The translations under genes were made by a program, and so were the position numbers. The notes beneath the pieces were generated by a model that had not been told where the DNA came from, ran no database searches, and saw nothing but the letters and a program-made list of their open reading frames with translations. From positions 1-20,841 of the forward strand of contig CAAEMT010000008.1 of NCBI GenBank assembly GCA_900757145.1: 20,841 bases of DNA. The letters are read 5' to 3'. Source of the DNA: Lachnospiraceae bacterium. GTDB lineage: Bacteria > Bacillota > Clostridia > Lachnospirales > Lachnospiraceae. Below are positions 7,964 through 15,429 of this stretch, piece after piece (within the stretch, counting starts at the first letter, position 1; every line of letters begins with the position of its first letter).

Positions 7964-9220
7964 TCATATCTGCAACACGCTGCTGCCTGCAGCGTATCCC
8001 GTCGACCATGCGATCTGAAGATTGAAACCTCCCGTCACTGCATCAAGATCCAGTACCTCACCTGCAAAATACAGACCGGATACCTTTTTTGATTCCATCG
8101 TTGCGGGATTGATTTCTTTTACGCTGACACCGCCCCGGGTAATAACGGCTTCATTATAATCCCGCAGACGCGTCAGTGTCAAAGGAAACTGCTTCGTAAT
8201 CGTGACAAGAGCATGCCGTTCCTCCCGTGAAATATCGTGAACTGCCTTTTCGGCAGGAATCCCGCTTCGTTCGATCATAACCGGGATCAGTTTCGCCGGA
8301 AATAATGCTCCGATCACATTTTTAAACTGTTTGTTTTTTGCTGCCTCAAATTCCCGCAGAATGCGTGCGTCAAGCTGCTCCGATGAAAGTGCCGGCTTTA
8401 GATCAATATACATTTGAAGCGGATGAACCGCCAGCTTTTTCTGTATCTGGCTGCTCGCTGTCAAAATCAAAGGTCCTGTCACTCCGAAATGAGTAAACAT
8501 CATTTCACCAAACCCCGAATATATCTCTTTTTTTCCATCAAGCACCGTCACCTCGACATTTCGCAGCGAGAGCCCCTGCATCCGAGATGCCCAGTTGCCT
8601 TGTGTCTCAATCGGCACCAAAGACGGGGACAGCTCCGTCACGCTGTGTCCTGTCTCTTCTGCAAACCGGTAACCGTCTCCCGTCGATCCGGTCGAGCGGT
8701 AAGAAATGCCTCCGGTCGCCACGATCACAGCATCTGCAGAAATTTCCCTGCCGTCCTTCAGCCGGATAGCACAAATGCGCCGTCTGTCTGAATCTTCTCC
8801 TTCATGATCCGACAGTACAGCTTCTACCTCCGTATTCAGATGTACTTTTACACCGCATTTTTTCATTTTATCTGAAAGCGCCCGTATGACATCAGAAGAA
8901 TGATCCGACGCCGGAAAAACACGGTTGCCGCGCTCTGTCTTTGTGCGCATTCCCTGCTCTTCAAAAAAGGCGATCGTATCCTGGCTTGTGAATCCATAAA
9001 ACGCGCTGTAAAGAAACTTGCGATTTACGCAGACTGCTTCCAGAAGCTCCTCCACCTCACAGTCATTCGTCAGGTTGCACCTTCCCTTTCCAGTAATAAA
9101 AATCTTTTTTCCAAGCTTCTCATTCTTTTCGTAAAGACTGACCTGGTGTCCGTTCTGTGCAGCGGCTGCCGCCGCCATCATGCCGGCAGCTCCGCCGCCG
9201 ATCACCGCTACCTTACTCAT
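7964..9220 (-). CDS. BaiN/HI0933-family FAD-dependent oxidoreductase
   Basis: 418 residues, full length. The N-terminal dinucleotide-binding loop GGGAAG is at 8-13, followed by the family signature FITGKGRCNLTN at 41-52. An ATGG motif (VIVATGGISY) occurs mid-protein, and the C-terminal FAD contact GLYFAGEVLDLDAVTGGFN closes the fold. The family (YhiN, HI0933) is widespread. NCBI names it BaiN/RdsA because a gut-bacterial member was linked to bile acid 7-dehydroxylation; that role should not be transferred to this housekeeping-context copy. Its start overlaps the kinase stop by 8 nt (ATGAGTAA), so it is translationally coupled to the two-component genes. The substrate is unknown. Confidence 0.9.
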   Translation of the reverse strand: MSKVAVIGGGAAGMMAAAAAAQNGHQVSLYEKNEKLGKKIFITGKGRCNLTNDCEVEELLEAVCVNRKFLYSAFYGFTSQDTIAFFEEQGMRTKTERGNRVFPASDHSSDVIRALSDKMKKCGVKVHLNTEVEAVLSDHEGEDSDRRRICAIRLKDGREISADAVIVATGGISYRSTGSTGDGYRFAEETGHSVTELSPSLVPIETQGNWASRMQGLSLRNVEVTVLDGKKEIYSGFGEMMFTHFGVTGPLILTASSQIQKKLAVHPLQMYIDLKPALSSEQLDARILREFEAAKNKQFKNVIGALFPAKLIPVMIERSGIPAEKAVHDISREERHALVTITKQFPLTLTRLRDYNEAVITRGGVSVKEINPATMESKKVSGLYFAGEVLDLDAVTGGFNLQIAWSTGYAAGSSVLQI

Positions 9221-10724
9221 TTTCTTCTCTCCCTGAATTCTCTTTCTCTATATCTGAGTTTCCGTCCTTTAATTCAAACCAGAACGCAACTCCATCCTGT
9301 GTATTATACACGCCATACTGCTGATGAAACGACTCCATGATCGCTTTTACAATAGAAAGCCCTACGCCGCTTCCCCCGTATTCCCTCGTTCGCGCCTTAT
9401 CTACCTTATAAAATTTATCCCATATGCGCCCGATATCATCCTGCGGTATCTGCTCACCTGTATTGAATACCGTCACACGAATACGCCCGTCTTTGTGCTT
9501 GGCGCTTACGAGTATCCTACGTTCTCCGCCGATGTGATTCAACGCATTGCTCAGATAATTCGTAATGATCTCCTCCACCTTAAACTCATCGCCCCAGACA
9601 GGAATGCTCTCTTCGCCCTCATACGAAATATCCGCATCCTTTTGCTGTGCAAGAATGGACACCGACTGTATCTTATTGTGAAGCAAAACCGCCAGATCAA
9701 ATCTTTCCATCACGACTTGATCATTGCCGAATTCGAGCTGATTGAGCGTCAGGAGTTTCTGCACAAGCCCGTTCATCTTACCTGCCTCATCCATAATGAC
9801 CTCGCAGTAAAATTCCCGGCTCTCAGGATCATCATTGATACACTCCTGCAGTCCTTCCGCATATCCCTGTATCAATGCGATCGGAGTTTTCAGCTCGTGT
9901 GATACATTAGAAAGAAATTCCTTTCTCATCTCATCGATCTGTTCTTTGTGCTCGATATCTTTTTGCAGCTCATTATTTGCAGTCAAAAGCTGAGAATACG
10001 CTTTTTCCAGATTTTCAGACATCCGGTTGAAATGCTCTCCAAGCTGCCCGATTTCATTCTTTACGGTACCCGTATACTTTGCGTCAAAGTCGAGATCTGC
10101 CATGCGCTTTGAAAGTTCTGTCAGACGGTTCAGCGGCTGTGTCACACGCCTCGACACATACCAGATTACGATACTTCCGAAAATAACACCGAATACACAG
10201 ATATATTTGATAAACTCATTCGAAATCCGCACGCTGTCACGGATTCCCTCGATACTGATACGCATCAGAAAATAGAATCCCTTATCAAGCCGTCCCCATA
10301 TTTCCAAAAAATTCAGTCCCAGCTTGTCATCATACTTCTTCTGTATCGTATATGCGTCATTTTCCTCCAGAACGACACCGCTGTCGTAACCGATCCCGTA
10401 ACCATTCAGACGTGCGAGGATGATATCCATGTTGTTCATATTTTTCATCCACATGGTTTCAACGTAATCTTCATTCGTTACAACGAAAGAAATGCCGTTT
10501 TCATTGCACATCTGCTCATATGCTTTCGTATCCTCTGTGCCCATGATCCCGAAATCGTTTATTTTTTCATTTAAGATCTCGTATGCCTCCCGCAGTACTT
10601 TCTGCTTCTGAATATAATAAAAATCTTCCAGAAAAAACGTATTTACCAGAAAATTTGCGAGAAAAAGTGCCACGATCAATCCCGCAAAAACAACCATCAA
10701 TTGCTTCCGAATGGAAATATTCAT
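9213..10724 (-). CDS. Membrane sensor histidine kinase
   Basis: 503 residues. TM1 is at about 9-31, an extracytoplasmic sensor domain at 32-170, and TM2 at 171-190. A HAMP domain follows (RRVTQPLNRLTELSKRMADL), then HisKA with the phospho-acceptor H276 in SNVSHELKTP, and HATPase_c with N-box NYLSNALNHI, DKFYKVD and GGSGVGLSIV. It autophosphorylates and passes phosphate to the regulator encoded just upstream. The ATG shares one base with the regulator stop (TGATG), so the pair is coupled. The sensor domain has no motif I recognise, so the signal is unknown. Confidence 0.95.
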   Translation of the reverse strand: MNISIRKQLMVVFAGLIVALFLANFLVNTFFLEDFYYIQKQKVLREAYEILNEKINDFGIMGTEDTKAYEQMCNENGISFVVTNEDYVETMWMKNMNNMDIILARLNGYGIGYDSGVVLEENDAYTIQKKYDDKLGLNFLEIWGRLDKGFYFLMRISIEGIRDSVRISNEFIKYICVFGVIFGSIVIWYVSRRVTQPLNRLTELSKRMADLDFDAKYTGTVKNEIGQLGEHFNRMSENLEKAYSQLLTANNELQKDIEHKEQIDEMRKEFLSNVSHELKTPIALIQGYAEGLQECINDDPESREFYCEVIMDEAGKMNGLVQKLLTLNQLEFGNDQVVMERFDLAVLLHNKIQSVSILAQQKDADISYEGEESIPVWGDEFKVEEIITNYLSNALNHIGGERRILVSAKHKDGRIRVTVFNTGEQIPQDDIGRIWDKFYKVDKARTREYGGSGVGLSIVKAIMESFHQQYGVYNTQDGVAFWFELKDGNSDIEKENSGREENE

Positions 10725-11404
10725 CAGTTTTCCACCTCAAACTTGTATCCCATACCCCAGATTGTCTTAATATAATCGCCCTTATCTCCGAGTTTGCTGC
10801 GCAGTTTCTTTACATGTGTATCAATCGTACGCGCGTCACCGAAATAGTCGTAATTCCACACACTGTTCAGGATTTTTTCTCTGGAAAGAGCAATCCCTTG
10901 ATTTTCAATAAAATACGTCAAAAGCTCAAATTCCTTATAGCTAAGCTCAATCGCCTTTCCATCAATTTTCACTTCATGAGCGGCCTTATCGATCTCGATC
11001 GCTCCGGCACGCAGTACCTCGTCTGACAAAAGTCCGCCTGTCCTTCGCAGAATCGCTTCCACACGCGCTACGAGTATCTTTGGACTAAAAGGCTTTGAAA
11101 TATACTCGTCTACACCAAGTTCAAATCCCAGCAGTTCATCCCGCTCATCCGACTTCGCCGTAAGCATGATGATCGGCACCTGAGAATAAGCGCGTATCTC
11201 GCGGCACACCTGCCATCCGTCCATCTTCGGCATCATTACATCGAGGATCACCAGAGAGATATCTTTATCTGCAAAAAAGATATCTATCGCTTTCTCACCA
11301 TCCTCTGCTTCAATCACGGCAAAGTCTTTTTTCACAAGGAAGTCCTTGACAAGCTTGCGCATTCTGCTCTCATCGTCTACCACAAGAATTTTTAACTGAT
11401 CCAT
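10724..11404 (-). CDS. OmpR/PhoB-family response regulator
   Basis: 226 residues. The receiver domain (1-120) has the acidic pocket D10/D11, phospho-acceptor D55 in LDVMMP, T82 and K104 (SKPF). The winged-helix DNA-binding domain (about 127-224) has typical OmpR sequence (ELSYKEFELLTYFIENQG, DTHVKKLRSKLGD, IWGMGYKFE). AAAAGGAG precedes the ATG. It heads a seven-gene minus-strand run reaching bacteriohemerythrin. The 220 nt upstream separate it from the divergent ssrA and hold a perfect palindrome at 11480-11496 that might be its own operator. Confidence 0.96.
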   Translation of the reverse strand: MDQLKILVVDDESRMRKLVKDFLVKKDFAVIEAEDGEKAIDIFFADKDISLVILDVMMPKMDGWQVCREIRAYSQVPIIMLTAKSDERDELLGFELGVDEYISKPFSPKILVARVEAILRRTGGLLSDEVLRAGAIEIDKAAHEVKIDGKAIELSYKEFELLTYFIENQGIALSREKILNSVWNYDYFGDARTIDTHVKKLRSKLGDKGDYIKTIWGMGYKFEVEN

Positions 11405-11479
11405 AACCGCACACTCCTTTTTATTCCAAATTCGTCCTTATTAAAATATATCTGCAATATTTTAAGTCTACTATAGCGT

Positions 11480-11496
11480 ATATTTGTGGCAAATAT
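11480..11496. promoter_or_regulatory. Palindrome ATATTTG-tgg-CAAATAT upstream of the two-component operon
   Basis: A perfect 7-bp inverted repeat with a 3-nt centre lies 76 nt before the response regulator start and 65 nt before the ssrA -35 box. It could be an operator for the response regulator or another dimeric regulator. No clear -35/-10 pair for the regulator gene was found near it. Confidence 0.4.
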
Positions 11497-11560
11497 GTGA
11501 ACCGCCTTCTGCCTTTTTTAAGAATAAATGATTTTGTCGTTTTTTGCAAGCAGATACTCC

Positions 11561-11589
11561 TTGACAAGACCGGCCCTGCGTTCTATACT
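11561..11589 (+). promoter_or_regulatory. Consensus promoter of ssrA
   Basis: TTGACA (11561-11566), a 17-nt spacer and TATACT (11584-11589). The predicted start near 11596 leaves about a 32-nt 5' leader to be trimmed from pre-tmRNA. The strong match fits a highly expressed stable RNA. Confidence 0.88.
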
Positions 11590-11627
11590 CTATAAGAGTC
11601 AGTCCGAATATGACTGACGCCCTGTCA

Positions 11628-11964
11628 GGGGCAGTAAAGGTTTCGACGGGGGTTATGAAGCTGGAGAAGCTATCCGCAGGTGATGCGTCAACTCACAAAC
11701 CTAAATATAAGCGCTGAAGATAATTTAGCATACGCTGCCTAATGGCAGCTGTCTGACTTAGGGCACCTGCACCTTAAGATCCAGGCATCGACTTTGCAGG
11801 AAACGACGTATGTTAAGCTTTGCACATACGGGCATATCATGAAGCTACTAAAAGCGGCAGGGTGTTAGTTCTCGTCCGCCAGAGGGAATGTCAAATAACT
11901 GACTATGATAGTAGAAGGACAGTGGATTGGCTTTCGGACACGGGTTCGATTCCCGTCTGCTCCA
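11628..11964 (+). ncRNA. ssrA: tmRNA (transfer-messenger RNA)
   Basis: The 5' end GGGGCAG pairs with CTGCTCC at 11957-11963 to form the 7-bp acceptor stem (one G-U), with A11964 as discriminator. The CCA is not encoded in the DNA. The 5' part has the conserved GGTTTCGACGGGG signature. The 3' part has a T-arm with 5-bp stem ACGGG/CCCGT around TTCGATT. The internal message encodes AEDNLAYAA and a stop. The total, about 340 nt with CCA, is normal for one-piece tmRNA. It rescues stalled ribosomes with SmpB and tags the peptide for proteolysis. It lies on the opposite strand to its neighbours. Exact ends are inferred from pairing. Confidence 0.96.
11713..11742 (+). other. tmRNA-encoded proteolysis tag reading frame
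   Basis: Codons GCT GAA GAT AAT TTA GCA TAC GCT GCC TAA encode AEDNLAYAA, added after the tRNA-borne Ala. The resume codon is placed at GCT because TATAAGC precedes it at the same distance as the equivalent motif in E. coli; GAA as resume codon cannot be excluded. The C-terminal Ala-Ala is the usual ClpXP degron. Confidence 0.85.
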
Positions 11965-11976
11965 TACAAATGTATG

Positions 11977-12008
11977 AATCCGAACTCATTGAGTTCGGAT
12001 TTTGTATT
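11977..12008 (+). terminator. Terminator of ssrA
   Basis: AATCCGAACTC (11977-11987), loop ATT, GAGTTCGGATT (11991-12001), then TTGTATT. An 11-bp perfect stem begins 12 nt past the mature tmRNA end. The T-tract is short but the stem is strong. Confidence 0.8.
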
Positions 12009-12013
12009 ATCCT

Positions 12014-12045
12014 AGGAAAGACCTTGTTACGCCGATGCATGAAAG
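12014..12045 (+). repeat. Dispersed 32-nt repeat, copy B
   Basis: The segment starts AGGAAAGACCTTGT and ends GATGCATGAAAG, matching the reverse strand of 4667-4698 at 28 of 32 positions. It lies directly after the ssrA terminator and runs into the long inverted repeat at 12042-12109. Confidence 0.6.
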
Positions 12046-12109
12046 GGCGCAGCAGAATTCATCCGGCAACATCTACTCTTACCGGAGCGAACATCTGCTG
12101 CGCCCCTTT
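12042..12109. terminator. Long composite stem-loop between ssrA and trxA, possible bidirectional terminator
   Basis: GGGCGCAGCAGA (12045-12056) pairs perfectly with TCTGCTGCGCCC (12094-12105). AAA/CTTT extends the stem, and an inner TCCGG/CCGGA pair lies in the loop. The plus-strand side is followed by TTTATTTTT, so it can stop ssrA readthrough. It starts 14 nt past the trxA stop and may also end trxA transcripts, though the T-run on that side is only three bases. The loop repeats AACATCTACT/AACATCTGCT (12068-12077, 12090-12099). Confidence 0.6.
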
Positions 12110-12122
12110 ATTTTTCTAAACC

Positions 12123-12428
12123 TTATAACATTGACATGATCTGCTGCTTGCTTCCTGCTCCAGTACGCTTATTGACGACCTTACCGTCTTTCATTACAAC
12201 GAGAGTAGGAATACTCATAATGCCGAACTGCTCTGCAAGCTCCGGCTGCTCGTCAACATTGATTTTTCCAACTTTTACTGTATCGACCTCCCCTGCGATC
12301 TCATCGATCAGCGGAGACACCATACGGCACGGCCCACACCAGCTTGCCCAGAAATCAAGAAGTACCGGCTTGCTGCTATTTACTACTTCACTTTGAAAAT
12401 TATCCTTTGTAATTGTATATGCTGACAT
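12123..12428 (-). CDS. trxA: Thioredoxin
   Basis: 101 residues, the usual length. The active site WCGPC has C31 and C34. D25 in LLDFWASW, the cis-Pro in SIPT and the terminal helix also fit the thioredoxin fold. It is a cytoplasmic dithiol reductant recycled by a thioredoxin reductase not encoded here. GGAGGAAATATT precedes the ATG. The gene stands alone between hairpins. A palindrome and a -10 box lie upstream (12489-12530). Confidence 0.96.
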   Translation of the reverse strand: MSAYTITKDNFQSEVVNSSKPVLLDFWASWCGPCRMVSPLIDEIAGEVDTVKVGKINVDEQPELAEQFGIMSIPTLVVMKDGKVVNKRTGAGSKQQIMSML

Positions 12429-12488
12429 AATATTTCCTCCTGTTTTTCCTTTATATGTTTTGTTTTATTATTTCTTGTTTCTGACAGG

Positions 12489-12530
12489 AGTATACTACAT
12501 TTCAAAATGCATTTCTGTGACAAAATCACA
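12489..12530 (-). promoter_or_regulatory. Putative trxA promoter with CRP/FNR-like palindrome
   Basis: On the minus strand a -10 box TATACT lies at 12489-12494. The expected -35 position (12512-12517) reads CAGAAA, a poor match. The palindrome TGTGA-CAAAA-TCACA (12516-12530) is centred about 41 nt before the inferred start. That layout resembles an activator site overlapping the -35 region. The 5-nt centre differs from the 6 nt of classical CRP sites. Confidence 0.35.
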
Positions 12531-12562
12531 TTTTCTATAACAGTTCAGCCATGCAGCAAAAA

Positions 12563-12613
12563 ATACAGATACTGTGAGAAAGCTTACTTTCAGAACAGTA
12601 TCTGTATCTTTTT
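12563..12613 (-). terminator. Terminator of the pot operon
   Basis: ATACAGATACTGT (12563-12575) pairs with ACAGTATCTGTAT (12595-12607), with an inner GAAAG/CTTTC stem. A-rich and T-rich tracts flank it on both sides, so it could work in both directions. For minus-strand transcription it follows the potCD stop by about 85 nt. A smaller hairpin TATGGC/GCCATA (12619-12635) and the palindrome AAACAGCTGTTT (12687-12698) lie between. Confidence 0.82.
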
Positions 12614-12698
12614 TGACATATGGCGTTCTGCCATAGGCGCAGATTAAAGCTGCAAAGCAGTGTGAAGTCCATGGGACGTCAAACTGAAACAGCTGTTT

Positions 12699-14588
12699 TT
12701 ACGCATTACTTGCAGCTATTTTTACACGGCTCCACAGATTACTGATGATCTGTTTTGTCTTTTCATTATAGACGAAAACCTCATCTTGTTCATTTCCAGA
12801 ACGCGGTATATAAGAATCTATCCCTTCATAATCGCCGCCTTCGCCATAAAGCGTCTCCATGACCTCTTGATTCGCCGAAGTATATCCGACATAGCTTGAA
12901 TTGTCATATGCGCCTTCATAAGATGTCGCAAAATTGATATATGCATGTGCCAATTCCGGATTCTTCGCATTTTTCGGAATTACCATTGCATCAGACCAGA
13001 GGTTTGTTCCTGTTTCCGGGAGGTAGTATCCCATATTCTCATTTTCAGAGATTACATACGTTGCATCACCGGAATAAATTAACCCAAGTGCTTTTCTTCC
13101 CTGTGCCATATTGTCGATAATCTCATCCGTTACAATCTCTGGTTCCATTGTCTGTACGCACTGTACAAGCCATTCATATGCTTCCTTAATCTCCTGCTCA
13201 TTTTCTGTGTTCATGGAGTAGCCCAGTGCCTTCAACGCCATCATAAATGAATCGCGCTCTGAATCATACAGATATATATCGCCCTTATACTTCTCATTTA
13301 GGAAAATATTATAGCCCTGCTCCTCAAGATCAGCAATATCGACCTTCGTCTTATCATACACGATACCGGCCGTTCCCCAGAAATACGGCACAGAATACTC
13401 ATTCTTCGGATCATACGGGAGCCCTTTTACATCCTCTGAGAGAAGGTCGAGACAGTCAAGCTTCTCATGATCCAGCTTTTGCAGTAAATCTTCCTGAATC
13501 AATCTCTGTATCATATAATCACTCGGCACAAGAATGTCGAATGACTCGCCGTTTGCTACTTTAATATACATCTGCTCATTCGAGTCAAAATTTTCCATCA
13601 CTACTGTAGCTCCGGTCTTTTCCTCAAAATCCTTAAGAATGTTCTCACCGGTATATTCTCCCCAATTGTACAAGTGGAGCGTCTGTCCTTCAAACGGACG
13701 TGCGCTACTGCCATCTCTAAAACGCACGGCGACAAGCACTACAGTAAGAACAGCGAAACCTGCCGCTACCGCCGGAATGAATCGACGTTTTCTTGTTATC
13801 TCACGTTTTTCGCGTTTTGCCGCAATCAACGGTACAATATTGATCAGAAGCAGAACAACTGTGATGATTACAACTACAAGTGTAGAGATCGCATTAATGC
13901 TCGGGTTGACACGCTTGCTCATCGTATAGACCATGATGCTTAAGTTTTTGACTCCGCGGCCTGTCACAAAATACGAGATTATAAAATCATCAATTGACAT
14001 AGTAAATGCAATCAATGCTCCTGAAACAATACCGGGTGTAATCTGTGGAACAACTACCTTTGTCAGAGCTTTCCACGGCGTTGCTCCAAGATCCATCGCC
14101 GCATCGGCGAGATTTGGATCAAGCGAACGAATCTTTGGCATAACAGAAAGCATTACGTACGGAATACAAAACGCAATATGTGCCAAAAGCATCGTCATAA
14201 ATCCTTTTTCAATCCGAAATGTAATAAACAAAAGCATCAGTCCAATTGCTGTGACAATCTCCGGATTCATCATCGGCAGGTTGTTGACCTGCTCTACAAG
14301 CTGCCGAACAAGTTTTTTGGATTTACTTAAACCGATTGCTGAAATCGTGCCGACTACCGTTGAAACAAAGGTCGCAATCAATGCGATCAGGAATGTCGTA
14401 TACAGAGCTTCCATCATATCACCTGATTCCAGCATGTGCTGATACCATCGCAGAGAAAATCCTGTAAACTTTGTCAATGATTTTCCTTCATTAAAAGAAA
14501 ATACAATCATATATGCGATCGGCAGATAAAAAAACACAATCATAAGCGCCATCAAAATTTTTCCGAAGGAACGGTTTTTCTTCTTCAT
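12699..14588 (-). CDS. potCD: PotC-PotD fusion: polyamine ABC permease joined to binding protein
   Basis: 629 residues. Residues 1-258 are a PotC-type permease with about six TM segments and the EAA loop DAAMDLGATPWKALTKVVVPQI (162-183) that docks on the ATPase. A seventh TM (about 270-289) brings the chain outside. Residues from about 300 are a PotD-type spermidine/putrescine binding domain, starting LHLYNWGEYTGENI, with DILVPSDY, YFWGTAGIVYD, IYSGDATYV and LWSDAMVIPKNAKN; the last W-x-D matches the PotD amine-binding residues. The binding protein is thus tethered to its permease, as known in several Firmicutes. There is no frameshift or internal stop. Its start is 4 nt after the potB stop. 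Confidence 0.93.
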   Translation of the reverse strand: MKKKNRSFGKILMALMIVFFYLPIAYMIVFSFNEGKSLTKFTGFSLRWYQHMLESGDMMEALYTTFLIALIATFVSTVVGTISAIGLSKSKKLVRQLVEQVNNLPMMNPEIVTAIGLMLLFITFRIEKGFMTMLLAHIAFCIPYVMLSVMPKIRSLDPNLADAAMDLGATPWKALTKVVVPQITPGIVSGALIAFTMSIDDFIISYFVTGRGVKNLSIMVYTMSKRVNPSINAISTLVVVIITVVLLLINIVPLIAAKREKREITRKRRFIPAVAAGFAVLTVVLVAVRFRDGSSARPFEGQTLHLYNWGEYTGENILKDFEEKTGATVVMENFDSNEQMYIKVANGESFDILVPSDYMIQRLIQEDLLQKLDHEKLDCLDLLSEDVKGLPYDPKNEYSVPYFWGTAGIVYDKTKVDIADLEEQGYNIFLNEKYKGDIYLYDSERDSFMMALKALGYSMNTENEQEIKEAYEWLVQCVQTMEPEIVTDEIIDNMAQGRKALGLIYSGDATYVISENENMGYYLPETGTNLWSDAMVIPKNAKNPELAHAYINFATSYEGAYDNSSYVGYTSANQEVMETLYGEGGDYEGIDSYIPRSGNEQDEVFVYNEKTKQIISNLWSRVKIAASNA

Positions 14589-14592
14589 TGGA

Positions 14593-15429
14593 TCATTCCC
14601 CCTTTCCGCCCTGATTACGCACTTCTACTCTGCGCACAGCCATCATCAGAAGCATCATTATAATCGCCATAATCATCGAAATCGCACTTCCGAAATTCCA
14701 CTCTCCAACTGTAATGAACTGATTCTCGATCATATTTCCGATCAAGAAATACTGCCCTCCACCGAGCAGCTTCGGTATGAAGAAAGAGCTGACTGCTGGC
14801 AGGAATACGAGCGTAATTCCATTTATCACTCCAGGCATGGAAAGAGGAAGCGTCACACGACAAAATGTCTGCGATGGTCTTGCTCCGAGATCTGCGCTTG
14901 CCTGCAGCAGTGAATGATCCATTTTACTAAGGGACGTCTGAATCTGCAGGATCATAAATGGCAGAAAATTATATACCATACCCAACAAAACAGCTCCCTC
15001 TGTATACAAAAGCTCTGTATTTCCAAGCCCAAATAGTCCAAGAAATCGCTGTACCAGACCATCCTCACTAAGCAGTCCAATCCATGCATATGTCCTCACA
15101 AGCATATTGATCCACATTGGAAGTGTAATGCACAGGATCAGGATATTCTGCACCTTCTCACTGCTGCGGGCAATAAAGTATGCCACAGGATAACCAAGGA
15201 GCAGACAGATGACCGTCGTCTTTACTGCAATCAAAATAGAACGCCAAAGGATCAGCAAAAAGTCACGGTCGGTAAAAAATGTGACATAATGCTCCAGCGT
15301 AAATCGGAACGATATGATACTGTTGCCGCCTTCCATAAAAGAATAAAGCGCAATAAGTCCCATTGGAAGGAGAAGCATCATAATCGCCCATACAATATAA
15401 GGCAGCGCAAGCTGTGAAAATTTCTTCAT
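14593..15429 (-). CDS. potB: Polyamine ABC transporter permease
   Basis: 278 residues, typical length. About six TM segments, N-terminal helix at about 8-32. The EAA motif QASADLGARPSQTFCRVTLPLSMPG lies around residues 180-205 (shown in part: ASADLGARPS). It pairs with the PotC half to form the membrane channel. The ATG overlaps the potA stop by one base (TGATG), so translation is coupled. Confidence 0.93.
   Translation of the reverse strand: MKKFSQLALPYIVWAIMMLLLPMGLIALYSFMEGGNSIISFRFTLEHYVTFFTDRDFLLILWRSILIAVKTTVICLLLGYPVAYFIARSSEKVQNILILCITLPMWINMLVRTYAWIGLLSEDGLVQRFLGLFGLGNTELLYTEGAVLLGMVYNFLPFMILQIQTSLSKMDHSLLQASADLGARPSQTFCRVTLPLSMPGVINGITLVFLPAVSSFFIPKLLGGGQYFLIGNMIENQFITVGEWNFGSAISMIMAIIMMLLMMAVRRVEVRNQGGKGE

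Noticed and set aside
7964..9220. Assignment of the flavoprotein to bile acid 7-dehydroxylation
   Set aside because: No other bai genes are present and the cmk/ispH context is a general clostridial arrangement; the family name alone is not evidence of that pathway.
11820..12119. Open frame of 99 codons on the plus strand
   Set aside because: It begins inside tmRNA, runs through its terminator and the hairpin at 12042-12109, and has no ribosome site or recognisable protein features.
12600..12698. Possible small RNA in the gap after potCD
   Set aside because: It has a small hairpin (12619-12635) and a 12-bp palindrome (12687-12698) but no promoter; it is adequately explained as the 3' untranslated region before the terminator.
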